Assembly (NCBI RefSeq): GCF_042648445.1
Contig: NZ_JBHRYB010000014.1
Location: 62,001 to 126,000 of the forward strand
DNA: 64,000 nt
Direction of reading: 5' to 3'
Source: Bacterioplanoides pacificum
Lineage (GTDB): Bacteria > Pseudomonadota > Gammaproteobacteria > Pseudomonadales > Oceanobacteraceae
Below, piece by piece: positions 8,045 through 17,265 of this stretch (positions are counted from its first letter, which is position 1; every line of letters begins with the position of its first letter). Position numbers and translations under genes: made by a program. The notes under the pieces are model-generated. The model did no database searches and had not been told where the DNA came from. It saw nothing but the letters and a program-made list of their open reading frames with translations.

Positions 8045-9562
8045 TTATTTGTTGAATTTGTCTAATGCAGACTGTAATTTGCGGAAATCAAAATGTTGTT
8101 CGGTACTGTCGGCCAGACGATTGAGCTGTTGTTCGCGGATTGCGGTAAAATCCGGTGCTTCGCAGTGTTTTAAACCGGCCCAGAATAAAATCTGCTGTAA
8201 CGCTTCGGCGGTATCAAATAAACCGTGCCAGTAGCTGGCAAAAACCTGTTGGTCTTGCGTTAAAAAGCCACAATTATTTTGTGGACTTTTAATAATGTGT
8301 TGAATGGTCTGACCTTTGTCTGCTGGCAATTCTGAAATTCCTGCATGAATTTCGTACCCTTGTACCGCAACAGCAGGTTGACCAGGGAACTGCAAAATCC
8401 CGCTGTTTTTTTTCAGCGTTTTTGTCGCTTTTAATTCACTGCGAATGGGTAAATAACCCAGGCCGTCGCTGTCACCGGGCTGGCCTTCAATTCCATCCGG
8501 GTCAGCAATGGTTTTTCCTAACATTTGCAGGCCGCCACAAATGCCAATCAGCTTGCCACCATAACGCAGATGTTTATTGAGGTAATCCTGCCATTGGCAG
8601 TCCTGTGCCAATAACCATTGCAGATCGGCACGGGTATTTTTGGAACCCGGTAAAATCACCAGATCGGCAGCTGGCGGTTGTTGTCCCGGGCCAACTAATG
8701 TCAGCTCAACCCCCGGATGTACCCGTAACGCATCCAGGTCGGTGTGGTTACTGATGCGTGGATAAACCGGAACCACCACTTTCAGCGGCTGCTGATCGGC
8801 GTGTTGTTCCCCCAGTTGCTGGGTTAATGTCAGAGCGTCTTCGCCGTCGAGATACAGGCCGTGTAAATAGGGTAAAACGGCTAATACCGGTTTGCCGGTT
8901 TTTTGTTCCAGCCAGTCGAGGCCGTCCTGTAATAAGCTCAGGTCACCACGAAAACGATTAATAACAAAACCAACAATACGATTGCGTTCTGATTCACTGA
9001 GGCAATCCAGAGTGCCAACCAGGTGGGCAAAGACACCACCACGATCAATATCGGCAATCAGAATAACCGGGCAATCGACCGCTTCGGCAAATCCCATATT
9101 GGCAATGTCGTTGGCGCGCAGATTAATTTCTGCCGGGCTGCCGGCGCCTTCGGTTAACACGCAATCGTATTCTGTTTGCAGTCTGCGGTAAGACTGTAAA
9201 ACCGCCTGCATCGCCGTTTGTTTATAGTCGTGATAATTCAGCGCGCTCTGATGGCCAATGGCCCGGCCCTGAATAATGACTTGGCTGCCCATATCGGTGG
9301 TAGGTTTCAGTAACACCGGGTTCATATCGGTGCTGGCTTCCACACCACAGGCCAGTGCCTGCAGCGCCTGAGCCCGGCCAATTTCACCGCCATCGGCGGT
9401 GACGGCGCTGTTGAGCGCCATATTCTGCGGTTTAAACGGCGCCACGTGGATGCCATGACGGGCAAAAATCCGCCCCAGAGCACACACCAGGGTACTTTTT
9501 CCGGCATCCGAAGTGGTTCCCTGAATCATTAACTGGGCGGGGAATTCGGAGGGTAACGTCAT
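8045..9562 (-). CDS. cobQ: Cobyric acid synthase (glutamine-hydrolysing)
   Basis: CobQ amidates adenosylcobyrinic a,c-diamide at positions b, d, e and g. The N-terminal synthetase half begins MIQGTTSDAGKSTLVCALGR, a Walker-like ATP site, followed by FKPQNMALNS and LTEGAGSPAEINLRANDIAN. The C-terminal class I amidotransferase half has the Cys nucleophile in IGICGGLQMLG and the His in SYWHGLFD. The 505 residues are slightly longer than the family's usual ~485. It diverges from cbiB across 57 bp, a likely shared promoter region. It opposes no upstream corrin genes in this window, so the early pathway must be elsewhere or absent. Confidence 0.95.
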   Translation of the reverse strand: MTLPSEFPAQLMIQGTTSDAGKSTLVCALGRIFARHGIHVAPFKPQNMALNSAVTADGGEIGRAQALQALACGVEASTDMNPVLLKPTTDMGSQVIIQGRAIGHQSALNYHDYKQTAMQAVLQSYRRLQTEYDCVLTEGAGSPAEINLRANDIANMGFAEAVDCPVILIADIDRGGVFAHLVGTLDCLSESERNRIVGFVINRFRGDLSLLQDGLDWLEQKTGKPVLAVLPYLHGLYLDGEDALTLTQQLGEQHADQQPLKVVVPVYPRISNHTDLDALRVHPGVELTLVGPGQQPPAADLVILPGSKNTRADLQWLLAQDCQWQDYLNKHLRYGGKLIGICGGLQMLGKTIADPDGIEGQPGDSDGLGYLPIRSELKATKTLKKNSGILQFPGQPAVAVQGYEIHAGISELPADKGQTIQHIIKSPQNNCGFLTQDQQVFASYWHGLFDTAEALQQILFWAGLKHCEAPDFTAIREQQLNRLADSTEQHFDFRKLQSALDKFNK

Positions 9563-9619
9563 GACTCAGGCCTTCTGGTAAACTGCGCGCTTTGGTTCTG
9601 GTGTCAGGTATTTTACGGC

Positions 9620-10657
9620 ATGTCGCTCAGCTTATGTTCATTTATCTTATCGGCGTTGCTGGCGTCAGTGGCGTTGTTGCTGGATTACCGGCTGGCTGAG
9701 CCCAGGCGCTTTCATCCGCTGGTCGGTTTTGGCCACTGGGCCGGCTGGTGGCAACAACGCCTGAATCCTCAGGCTGCGGGCAGTGTCCTGAGCGGCCTGG
9801 CTGGTTCTGCCGCTGCTCAGCGCCTGTTAGGTGTGTTGGCCTTGCTGGTGGTGGTCGCGCCACTGTTTTATCTGCTGTTCAGTGTTCTGAAGCTGGTTTG
9901 GGTGTTTGCTCCCTGGCTGGCAGCCTTGCTGGAAGCCGTGCTGCTGTATCTGTGTCTCGGCGGACGTAGCCTGCAACAACATGTGCAGGCGGTTGCGACG
10001 GCACTGCAGCAGCAGGAGCTGGCCGCAGCGCGGCAAAACCTCAGCTGGATCGTCAGCCGTGAGACGGCACAGCTCGCTGAAGCGGAAGTTGCTCAGGCCA
10101 GTATCGAAACCACGCTGGAAAACAGCTCCGATGCGATCTTTGCGTCTTTGTTCTGGTTTGCGCTGGGCGGTGCGCCACTGGCGTTATTACATCGCTGGTT
10201 AAATACCCTGGATGCTATGTGGGGCTATAAGAATCCACAATACCGTCACTTTGGCTGGGCGGCCGCCCGGCTTGATGACCTGATGAATGTTATTCCGGCG
10301 CGTCTGACGGCGCTGTGTTTTGTGTTGTTAAGCCGCCGCATCAGCGATCCACAAGGGCGACAGCGTAATGCCGCCTGGTGGTGCTGGCGAACTCAGGCGC
10401 AGCATTGTGCCAGCCCGAATGGTGGTGTGGTAATGACCGCCGGAGCGGGGGCGTTGCAGCGGCGGTTATCGGCCGGTGGTTATTATCATGGCCAGTGGCA
10501 GGATAAACCACCGATGGGCTGTGGTCCGGAGGCGGATGTGGCGGATATTGCAACGGCATTAACCCTGGTGCAACGTGCGCTGTGGCTGTTTATGGCGTTC
10601 TGGCTGGGCAGCGCCCTGGTGTTTGCCTTACCGGCTTGTCTGATGGGGATCGTCTGA
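9620..10657 (+). CDS. cbiB: Adenosylcobinamide-phosphate synthase (CbiB/CobD type)
   Basis: This integral membrane enzyme attaches aminopropanol phosphate to cobyric acid, giving adenosylcobinamide phosphate. The family blocks present are DYRLAEPRRFHPLVGFG near the start, ARQNLSWIVSRETAQL, SIETTLENSSDAIFASLFWF, MWGYKNPQYRHFGWAAARLDD, SPNGGVVMTAGAGAL and the conserved C-terminal membrane helix. Its stop overlaps the next start by one base (TGATG), which couples it to the decarboxylase that makes its aminopropanol-phosphate substrate. The symbol cobD is also in use for this protein; cbiB avoids a clash with the neighbour. Confidence 0.92.
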   Translation: MSLSLCSFILSALLASVALLLDYRLAEPRRFHPLVGFGHWAGWWQQRLNPQAAGSVLSGLAGSAAAQRLLGVLALLVVVAPLFYLLFSVLKLVWVFAPWLAALLEAVLLYLCLGGRSLQQHVQAVATALQQQELAAARQNLSWIVSRETAQLAEAEVAQASIETTLENSSDAIFASLFWFALGGAPLALLHRWLNTLDAMWGYKNPQYRHFGWAAARLDDLMNVIPARLTALCFVLLSRRISDPQGRQRNAAWWCWRTQAQHCASPNGGVVMTAGAGALQRRLSAGGYYHGQWQDKPPMGCGPEADVADIATALTLVQRALWLFMAFWLGSALVFALPACLMGIV

Positions 10658-11721
10658 TGTCGTTACCACGCCACGGTGGAGATCTGGCACGGGCTGTTCA
10701 GCATTACGGCGGCAGGGCTGAGCAGTGGCTTGACCTGTCCACCGGTATTGCCCCTTACAGCTGGCCTGCGGAAAAATACTTGTCTCAGGCGCCGGCCAGT
10801 TGTTGGCAGGATCTGCCGGCAGAGCCGTTGCATAGGGCCTGCCGCGACGCCGTAGCACAGTATTACGGTGCCCGGCTGAGGTCATTAACAGCGGGGAATA
10901 CGGTACTGGCGGCAGGTAGCCAGGCCATCATTCAGCAATTACCGTTTTTTTTCGCCAGCGATGTGTTTGCCAAACCGCTGACAGAGCTGCACATCTGGTG
11001 TCTGGCGGGCAGTTATGGCGAACATGAATATCGCTGGCAGCAGGCCGGCGCGAGGCTGCAGCATAAAACCGCGGCGCAACTGCGTGAAGCACTGACGAGC
11101 AATCAGCCACTGCCGGATATTCTGCTGCTGGTAAACCCGGATAACCCGTCGGGTCTGTGCTGGAGCACGGCGGAAATGAGCGCCTGGCAACGGCGCTTAG
11201 CGGCTCAGCACAGCTGGCTGATTATCGATGCTGCGTTTATCGATGCGCTGGCTGAAGCAGGCACGGAAGCGCCACTGACTGTGACCGCCAATACCCTGAT
11301 GTTAACGTCAATTGGCAAGTTTTTTGGTCTGGCCGGGTTGCGCCTGGGAGCGGCGTTACTGGACGAGCGTCTGGCAGGAGCGCTGGCAGCAAGACTTGGC
11401 CCCTGGCCGGTCAGTGGTTTGTCGTTATGGCTGGCGACCCGGGCGTTGCAGGACCGGCACTGGCAACACCAGCAACACCAGCGGCTGGAAGGTATTTCTC
11501 AGCAGCTGCTGGAAGCCTGTGCCGGATTACCGCTGGTCGGATCTACGCGCTTATTTATGACCTTTGAACACCCTGAGGTTGCCGTCTGGCAGCAACAGCT
11601 GGCACAGCAGAAAATCTGGACCCGCTGCTTTGTGCGGCAGCAGCGGTTACGGATTGGTATGCCGCAGCAACAAGACGTTACGCGGCTACTGGGCGGATTA
11701 AATTCATTGTATAAGAACTGA
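10657..11721 (+). CDS. cobD: L-threonine-O-3-phosphate decarboxylase (PLP-dependent)
   Basis: This type I aminotransferase-fold enzyme makes (R)-1-amino-2-propanol phosphate for the corrin side chain. The 354 residues start MSLPRHGGDLARAVQHYG and DLSTGIAPYSW, which are typical of the B12 clade. PLP-site features are LVNPDNPSGLCWS, IIDAAFIDAL and the lysine in LTSIGKFFGLAGLRLGAAL. A longer upstream frame exists from 10582, but it overlaps cbiB heavily; the ATG at 10657, coupled to the cbiB stop, is clearly better. The Pseudomonas nomenclature calls this gene cobC. Confidence 0.9.
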   Translation: MSLPRHGGDLARAVQHYGGRAEQWLDLSTGIAPYSWPAEKYLSQAPASCWQDLPAEPLHRACRDAVAQYYGARLRSLTAGNTVLAAGSQAIIQQLPFFFASDVFAKPLTELHIWCLAGSYGEHEYRWQQAGARLQHKTAAQLREALTSNQPLPDILLLVNPDNPSGLCWSTAEMSAWQRRLAAQHSWLIIDAAFIDALAEAGTEAPLTVTANTLMLTSIGKFFGLAGLRLGAALLDERLAGALAARLGPWPVSGLSLWLATRALQDRHWQHQQHQRLEGISQQLLEACAGLPLVGSTRLFMTFEHPEVAVWQQQLAQQKIWTRCFVRQQRLRIGMPQQQDVTRLLGGLNSLYKN

Positions 11722-11752
11722 CCGTATTCACTTTTTTTGATTGAGCGAGCGT

Positions 11753-12646
11753 ATGTTGAATGTAAAGCGATTATTACTGCTGAGTGTATTCCTGAGTGCT
11801 TCCACTCAGGCGGAGTTTACCCTGACCGATGATGCCGGTGTTGAACATCACTTTGCCCAACCGGTACAGCGGGTCGTCAGTCTGATGCCACACGGTACCG
11901 AACTGATGTTTGAAGTGGGGGCGGGGGAACTGATTGTGGGGGCAGTACAATATTCCGACTTCCCGCCGGCGGCAAAAAAAATCCCGCGTGTCGGTGGCTA
12001 CAGCGGCCTCAATATTGAAGCCATTGCGGCGCTGAATCCGGATATTTTACTGGCCTGGCCAGACGGCAATTCCCAACGTGAACTGGCGCGTCTGAAGCAA
12101 CTGGGGTTCCGGTTATTTGCCTCTGATCCGGTGAGTTATGAGGATATTGCCAATAATCTGCGTCGTTTGGGCCAGATGACTGGCCGTCGTGATCAGGGGG
12201 AACAGGCTGCGCGACAATTTATGACCGAAGTCACGGATCTGAAACAACGTTATTCCGCTCAGCCAACCTTGTCGGTGTTTTATCAGGTCTGGTATGAGCC
12301 GTTATTAACCCAGAATAAAGACACCTTTATTTCGCAGGCGATCGAGTTGTGTGGTGGCCATAATATTTTTGCTGAACTGGCAATTCGTGCGCCTCAGGTC
12401 AGTAAAGAGGCTGTGCTGATGGCTGATCCGGATGTCATTGTGGCCAGTGGCATGGGGGAGTCGCGACCGGAGTGGCTGGATGACTGGCGCGAATATTCCC
12501 ACCTGAAAGCCGTCCGGTCGGGCAGTTTGTACCATATCCATCCGGATTTCTTTAACCGTCCTACGTCGCGCTTTCTGGTCGGTAGCCGCCAGCTGTGTGA
12601 ACAGATGGATGGCACCCGTCAACGTCGTCAACCGGCTGCTGAATAG
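11753..12646 (+). CDS. btuF: BtuF-like periplasmic cobalamin-binding protein
   Basis: The protein begins with a clear Sec signal peptide (MLNVKRLLLLSVFLSASTQA, cleavage near residue 20). It continues as a class III periplasmic binding fold: RVVSLMPHGTELMFEVGAGE, VGGYSGLNIEAIAALNPDILLAW and a C-terminal lobe with VLMADPDVIVASG. This is the layout of BtuF, which delivers vitamin B12 or cobinamide to an ABC importer. No permease or ATPase gene follows, so transport partners must be elsewhere. ATG 11753 gives a proper signal peptide; a TTG at 11741 would add four residues. Other metal-chelate substrates are possible, but the B12 context favours corrinoid. Confidence 0.8.
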   Translation: MLNVKRLLLLSVFLSASTQAEFTLTDDAGVEHHFAQPVQRVVSLMPHGTELMFEVGAGELIVGAVQYSDFPPAAKKIPRVGGYSGLNIEAIAALNPDILLAWPDGNSQRELARLKQLGFRLFASDPVSYEDIANNLRRLGQMTGRRDQGEQAARQFMTEVTDLKQRYSAQPTLSVFYQVWYEPLLTQNKDTFISQAIELCGGHNIFAELAIRAPQVSKEAVLMADPDVIVASGMGESRPEWLDDWREYSHLKAVRSGSLYHIHPDFFNRPTSRFLVGSRQLCEQMDGTRQRRQPAAE

Positions 12647-12776
12647 GCCAGCCGCAGGTCGCGAATCTGCCAAACTGAACTATCTTGTATAACACAGGCC
12701 GGTGGTGAAACACGCGAATGGGTTTCCCCCGGCTAACCGGCGTTACGCCGCATTTTCCGCTTAAGGCAGGCAGTTT

Positions 12777-15700
12777 GTGTTCAGTGATTGGCCCGTAGAC
12801 ATATTTCATTACCAGAGCAGTGAGCTGATCGAAACCGGCAGTTATGACCCCATTCTGGTGGCGTTGTCGGTGGTGATTGCGGTTCTGGCATCCTTTATGG
12901 GGTTTCAGGTTGCCACCCAGGTGTCGCATGACAGCAACCCGGGACGGAAGCAACTGATGCTATTGGCCGGCAGTCTGGTATTGGGCTGCGGTGTCTGGGC
13001 GATGCATTTTGTTGGCATGTTAGCGGCCGATTTATGCACCGCAGTCAGTTATGACGTGGGTATTACCGCGCTGTCGATTATACCGGCAGTACTCGCCTCC
13101 TGGGTGGCACTGAATCTGAATCTGCGTCCCGGCATTGGTTTACGTGATACCGTTTTGGGTGGCGTGCTGGTGGGGGCCGGTATTGGGGTGATGCATTACC
13201 TCGGTATGGAAGCCATGCAAATGGCGCCGTTGCTGCGTTATGACCTGCCTATGTTTTTATTATCGCTGGTTGTGGCGGTGTTGCTGGCGATGCTGGCGTT
13301 ATGGATCCGTTTTGCCTTGTTACAGCTGAAGCCACGCCTGCCGTTATGGCTCAGTCCACATATGTTGGCCAGCATGGTGATGGGAGCGGCTATCTCCGGG
13401 ATGCATTATGTCGGGATGGCGGCAGCCCGTTTTGTTGAAGTCCCTGGCATGGAACCCTGGCATGTATCGGATGCCAATACGTATCTTGCTTATGGCGTGT
13501 TTTTTACCACTCTGGTGGTGATCAGTGCGGTATTAGGCATTACCATTCTGTTTAAGTACAAAGACCTGGTGCGCAGCAGCCGCGACAACGAACAGCGTTT
13601 CCGCGCCATGATGGAAACCGCGGTCGACGGCATTATTATCATTAATCACAGCGGTATCGTGCAGGGCACTAATCAGGCAGTTGAGCGGATTCTTGGCTGG
13701 TCTGAATATGAGCTGAAGGGGCAGAACGTCAGCCGGGTGATGCCACAGGCATTACGTGATCAGCATAATGGTTATATCGGCCAGTATCTGTACAGCGGTG
13801 AGGCCAAAATTATTGGTACCGGCCGCGAGGTGCAGGCGTTACATAAAGACGGCCATGAAATTCCGGTAAGGTTGGGGATTGGTCATGTGAAGCAGGGTCA
13901 GGAAGACTTTTTTGTTGGCTTTATCTCTGATCTCAGTCAGCGGGTGGCGATGGAACAGCAGCTGCGAGATCGCGAAGCGAAACTCCGTTCACTGGTGGAA
14001 AACATCCCGGGGATTGCCTATCGCTGCCAGCAAACCGAAGGCTGTCCGATGGTGTATATCAGTGACGCGGTAGAGCAGATTACCGGTTATCCGGCGGCTG
14101 ATTTTTTATTGCCGCAGCCAAAACGTTATTTTACCGAGTTATACCATCCGGATGACGAACAACTGATTGATCAGCAGGTTAAACCTCCGGTTTTTTCGCT
14201 GGAATATCGCATTATTGACCGTTCTGGTCAGCAACGCTGGTTGCTGGAACATGGCCGTTTTGTCACTGACGAATTCAGCGGCGATGTCTGGATTGATGGC
14301 TTTCTGATGGATATCACCGCCCGCAAAACCATGGAGCAGGAGTTACGCAAGGCAAAAGAAGTTGCCGAGCAGGCAGCGGCGTCGCGGGCTGCGTTTCTGG
14401 CGAATATGAGTCATGAAATCCGCACCCCGATGAATTCGATTATTGGTTTCAGCGATATTCTGCTGGAGTCGGAGCTGAGTGCCAGCCAGGCCAGCCAGCT
14501 GACGACCATTAATCGTTCGGCGAAATCTCTGCTGCACCTGCTGAACGATATTCTCGACAGCGCCAAGCTGGAAAAAGGCAAGCTGGCGCTGGAAGTCCGG
14601 CGCTTTTCACTGACCGATGAAATCGACACCGTTATCTCAACCTTATGGCTGCAGGCCAGTGACAAAGGCATCCGCATTGATACTCAGGTGTCGCCGTTAT
14701 TACAGCATTTTTATCTGGGGGCCGCTGAGCGGATTCGTCAGGTGTTACTGAATCTGGTTGGTAATGCGGTGAAGTTTACTCAGGAAGGGGTGGTGACGGT
14801 ACGGGTTGAACCCTGTGCCGGGCAGCGGGTGCGGTTTGCAATCAGCGATACCGGTATTGGTATGTCGGAACAACAGCTGAGCGCGGTGTTTGATGCTTTT
14901 GCCCAGGCGGATGTATCGATGAGCCGCCGCTTTGGTGGCACCGGGCTGGGCACCACCATCAGCAAACAGCTGGTGGAGCTGATGGGCGGCGAGATCGACG
15001 TGCGCAGTGAGCTGGGGGTGGGCAGCTGTTTCAGTTTTGATATTCCGTTGCAGCCTGCTGAACAACCCGAAGATGAGGATAAATCGGCGGCCCGGGGGAC
15101 ATTGCCGCTGCTGACGATTCTGGTGGTGGACGATATCGAACAGAATCTGGAGTTGCTGGAAATCCTGCTGCAACGGGCGGGTCATCAGGTGATTACGGCG
15201 CGGGATGGCAAGCAGGCGTTACATCATATGCAGAAGTCTACTGTGGACATCACCCTGATGGATCTGCAGATGCCGGTGATGGATGGCCTGACCGCTGCCC
15301 GCATGCGTCGTGCTCAGGAGCAGCAGGGCGCTCCTTATATGCCGATTATCGCGCTGACGGCCAGTGTTCAGGAACACGACCGGATGGCAGCAAAAGCAGC
15401 GGGCATGGACGGTTTTGCCAGCAAACCCATCGATATCACGTTACTGAATCTGGAAATTGCCCGGGTGCTGGAGCTGACGCCACAGGTATCAGCGCCGGCA
15501 ACGATGGATCGTGTGGCAGTTGCGGATCCGGCAGTGTGGCTGGACGAACAGCAGGCGCTCAGTTTATGGGGCGATAAGGCGCGGTTTGTGCGGGAGCTGA
15601 ATAACTTTGTCAACCAGTGGCCGGACTATTGTCGCCGTCTGCATCGGGCGATAGAACAGCAGGACGAAGCGGCCATACGGCGCCAGGCACATGCGCTGAA

Positions 15701-16109
15701 AGGGGTGTGTGGCAATCTGGGGTTACGTCAGTGGATGAATCTGCTGGCAACACTGGAACACAGTGAGCCCGCGATAGCCGCGGAGATTCTGGAAGAGATT
15801 CAGCGTGGCGGTGAGCAGCTGGAAAATTACCTGCAACAGATGACGGTGGCGGATGAACCCGCTGCTCCCGAGCCGGACAGTACGCAGTTGCTGCCTCTGC
15901 TGCAGCGTTTACAGCAGGCTGTTGCCAGTCATGGTTACGATGACGCCGATCTGCAACAACTGGCTGGCTATCGCACCACAGGCTTTGGCGAAGAGGTGCA
16001 GGCACGGATAACGGCACTGGTAACGGCACTGGAAGAGTTTGAATTTGACCGCGCATCGAAGCAGCTGCACAGCCTGCTGGCACAGCTCGGTCAGGCGGCA
16101 GAGGAGTAA
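12777..16109 (+). CDS. MHYT-domain hybrid sensor histidine kinase (PAS-PAS-HisKA-HATPase-REC-Hpt)
   Basis: This 1110-residue membrane kinase starts at a GTG preceded by TTAAGGCAGG. Residues ~15-260 form seven hydrophobic segments carrying three MHYT motifs (MHFVGM, MHYLGM, MHYVGM), proposed to bind copper and sense O2, CO or NO. Two PAS modules follow (~275-395 and ~400-515). HisKA has phospho-acceptor His546 in SHEIRTPMNS, then a HATPase with DTGIGMS and GTGLGTTIS. REC carries Asp829 (LMDLQMPVMDG) and Hpt carries His972 (AHALKGVCGNLG). The complete internal relay probably feeds the HD-GYP regulator that starts 4 bp downstream. Confidence 0.93.
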   Translation: MFSDWPVDIFHYQSSELIETGSYDPILVALSVVIAVLASFMGFQVATQVSHDSNPGRKQLMLLAGSLVLGCGVWAMHFVGMLAADLCTAVSYDVGITALSIIPAVLASWVALNLNLRPGIGLRDTVLGGVLVGAGIGVMHYLGMEAMQMAPLLRYDLPMFLLSLVVAVLLAMLALWIRFALLQLKPRLPLWLSPHMLASMVMGAAISGMHYVGMAAARFVEVPGMEPWHVSDANTYLAYGVFFTTLVVISAVLGITILFKYKDLVRSSRDNEQRFRAMMETAVDGIIIINHSGIVQGTNQAVERILGWSEYELKGQNVSRVMPQALRDQHNGYIGQYLYSGEAKIIGTGREVQALHKDGHEIPVRLGIGHVKQGQEDFFVGFISDLSQRVAMEQQLRDREAKLRSLVENIPGIAYRCQQTEGCPMVYISDAVEQITGYPAADFLLPQPKRYFTELYHPDDEQLIDQQVKPPVFSLEYRIIDRSGQQRWLLEHGRFVTDEFSGDVWIDGFLMDITARKTMEQELRKAKEVAEQAAASRAAFLANMSHEIRTPMNSIIGFSDILLESELSASQASQLTTINRSAKSLLHLLNDILDSAKLEKGKLALEVRRFSLTDEIDTVISTLWLQASDKGIRIDTQVSPLLQHFYLGAAERIRQVLLNLVGNAVKFTQEGVVTVRVEPCAGQRVRFAISDTGIGMSEQQLSAVFDAFAQADVSMSRRFGGTGLGTTISKQLVELMGGEIDVRSELGVGSCFSFDIPLQPAEQPEDEDKSAARGTLPLLTILVVDDIEQNLELLEILLQRAGHQVITARDGKQALHHMQKSTVDITLMDLQMPVMDGLTAARMRRAQEQQGAPYMPIIALTASVQEHDRMAAKAAGMDGFASKPIDITLLNLEIARVLELTPQVSAPATMDRVAVADPAVWLDEQQALSLWGDKARFVRELNNFVNQWPDYCRRLHRAIEQQDEAAIRRQAHALKGVCGNLGLRQWMNLLATLEHSEPAIAAEILEEIQRGGEQLENYLQQMTVADEPAAPEPDSTQLLPLLQRLQQAVASHGYDDADLQQLAGYRTTGFGEEVQARITALVTALEEFEFDRASKQLHSLLAQLGQAAEE

Positions 16110-16112
16110 TCG

Positions 16113-17105
16113 ATGGACAGCGCAATCCGGAACAAAGCGACGTTATTGCTGGTGGATGATGAAGCCGCCAATCTGCGTTTACTGCAGCAGACTCTGCAAC
16201 AGGATTATCAGCTGGTTTTCGCCAAAAACGGTGCCCAGGCACTGCAGCTGGCGGCCAGTATTAAACCGGCTCTGATTCTGCTGGATATTATGATGCCGGA
16301 TATGACCGGCATTGAAGTGTGCCAGCGCCTGAAACAACAGCCTGAAACCCAGCCCATTCCGGTGATATTTGTTACCGCGCTGGACGCCGAACATGATGAG
16401 GCCAGTGGCTTTGCGGCCGGTTGTGTGGACTACATTACCAAGCCGGTATCGAAAGCGGTGGTGCAGGCCCGGGTGAAAACCCATTTATCACTGGTGAACG
16501 CCGATGAGCTGCGTCGTAGCCGGTTGCAGATTATTCAGCGGCTGGGGAAGGCGGCTGAATTTAAAGACAACGAAACCGGGATGCATGTTGTGCGTATGAG
16601 CCATTATTCCCGGGTGCTGGGACTGGCCTATGGTTTGTGTGAAGCACAGGCCGATGATTTATTGCTGGCAGCACCGATGCACGATGTTGGCAAAATCGGT
16701 ATTCCCGACAGCATTATGCTGAAACCGGGTAAGCTGACTGACGATGAATTCTCCATCATGAAACAACATCCACAAATTGGTGCGGATATTCTCGGCGATG
16801 CTGACTCCGACTTATTGCAGCTGGCGCGTTCGGTGGCGCTGAGCCACCACGAAAAATGGGATGGCAGTGGCTATCCGGCCGGACTGGCGGGAGAGGATAT
16901 TCCACTGGAGGGACGTATTGTCGCGGTGGCGGATGTGTTTGATGCGCTGACCAGCAAGCGGCCTTATAAGGAGGCCTGGAGCGTGGCGGATACACTGGCT
17001 TTTATGCACGACCAGAAAGGCAAACATTTTGAGCCACTGCTGGTGGACTTGCTGCAGCAGAATCTCGACCAGATTCTCGCGATCAAACAGCGCTGGACCG
17101 ATTAA
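16113..17105 (+). CDS. Response regulator with HD-GYP c-di-GMP phosphodiesterase domain
   Basis: The N-terminal receiver domain (LLLVDDEAANLRLLQ, with phosphoacceptor Asp in LILLDIMMPDMTG and the conserved Lys in YITKPV) is followed by an HD-GYP domain from about residue 145. That domain has AAPMHDVGKIGIPD with the HD pair, HHEKWDGSGYPAGLAGEDIP with HH and GYP, and VADVFDALTSKRPYK. Such proteins hydrolyse c-di-GMP to GMP. It lies 4 bp after the hybrid kinase stop, so phosphorelay control of c-di-GMP turnover is a direct reading of the pair. All key metal-binding residues appear present. Confidence 0.93.
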   Translation: MDSAIRNKATLLLVDDEAANLRLLQQTLQQDYQLVFAKNGAQALQLAASIKPALILLDIMMPDMTGIEVCQRLKQQPETQPIPVIFVTALDAEHDEASGFAAGCVDYITKPVSKAVVQARVKTHLSLVNADELRRSRLQIIQRLGKAAEFKDNETGMHVVRMSHYSRVLGLAYGLCEAQADDLLLAAPMHDVGKIGIPDSIMLKPGKLTDDEFSIMKQHPQIGADILGDADSDLLQLARSVALSHHEKWDGSGYPAGLAGEDIPLEGRIVAVADVFDALTSKRPYKEAWSVADTLAFMHDQKGKHFEPLLVDLLQQNLDQILAIKQRWTD

Positions 17106-17265
17106 TACATCCGGCGCTGATTTTTTCTTTATTGTTTTTATACACAATACTGAAACAGTCTTTACGCAGCTTTGTCATGATAAGCGGCTAAAAATCGATT
17201 TGAATCAATGTTATCCGTCAGCGGCTTGCTTAGTCTGGCATGACTTCAGAACAAGGGAATGGCAT

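Noticed and set aside
14745..16242. Minus-strand frames of 146 and 210 codons opposite the hybrid kinase
   Set aside because: They are shadows of a clearly coding gene with complete kinase motifs; their sequences are Pro/Arg/His-rich without domain features.
17029..17265. Longer N-terminus for V-ATPase subunit B
   Set aside because: The upstream part overlaps the HD-GYP gene and lacks V-ATPase-like sequence; ATG 17266 starts the conserved N-terminus.
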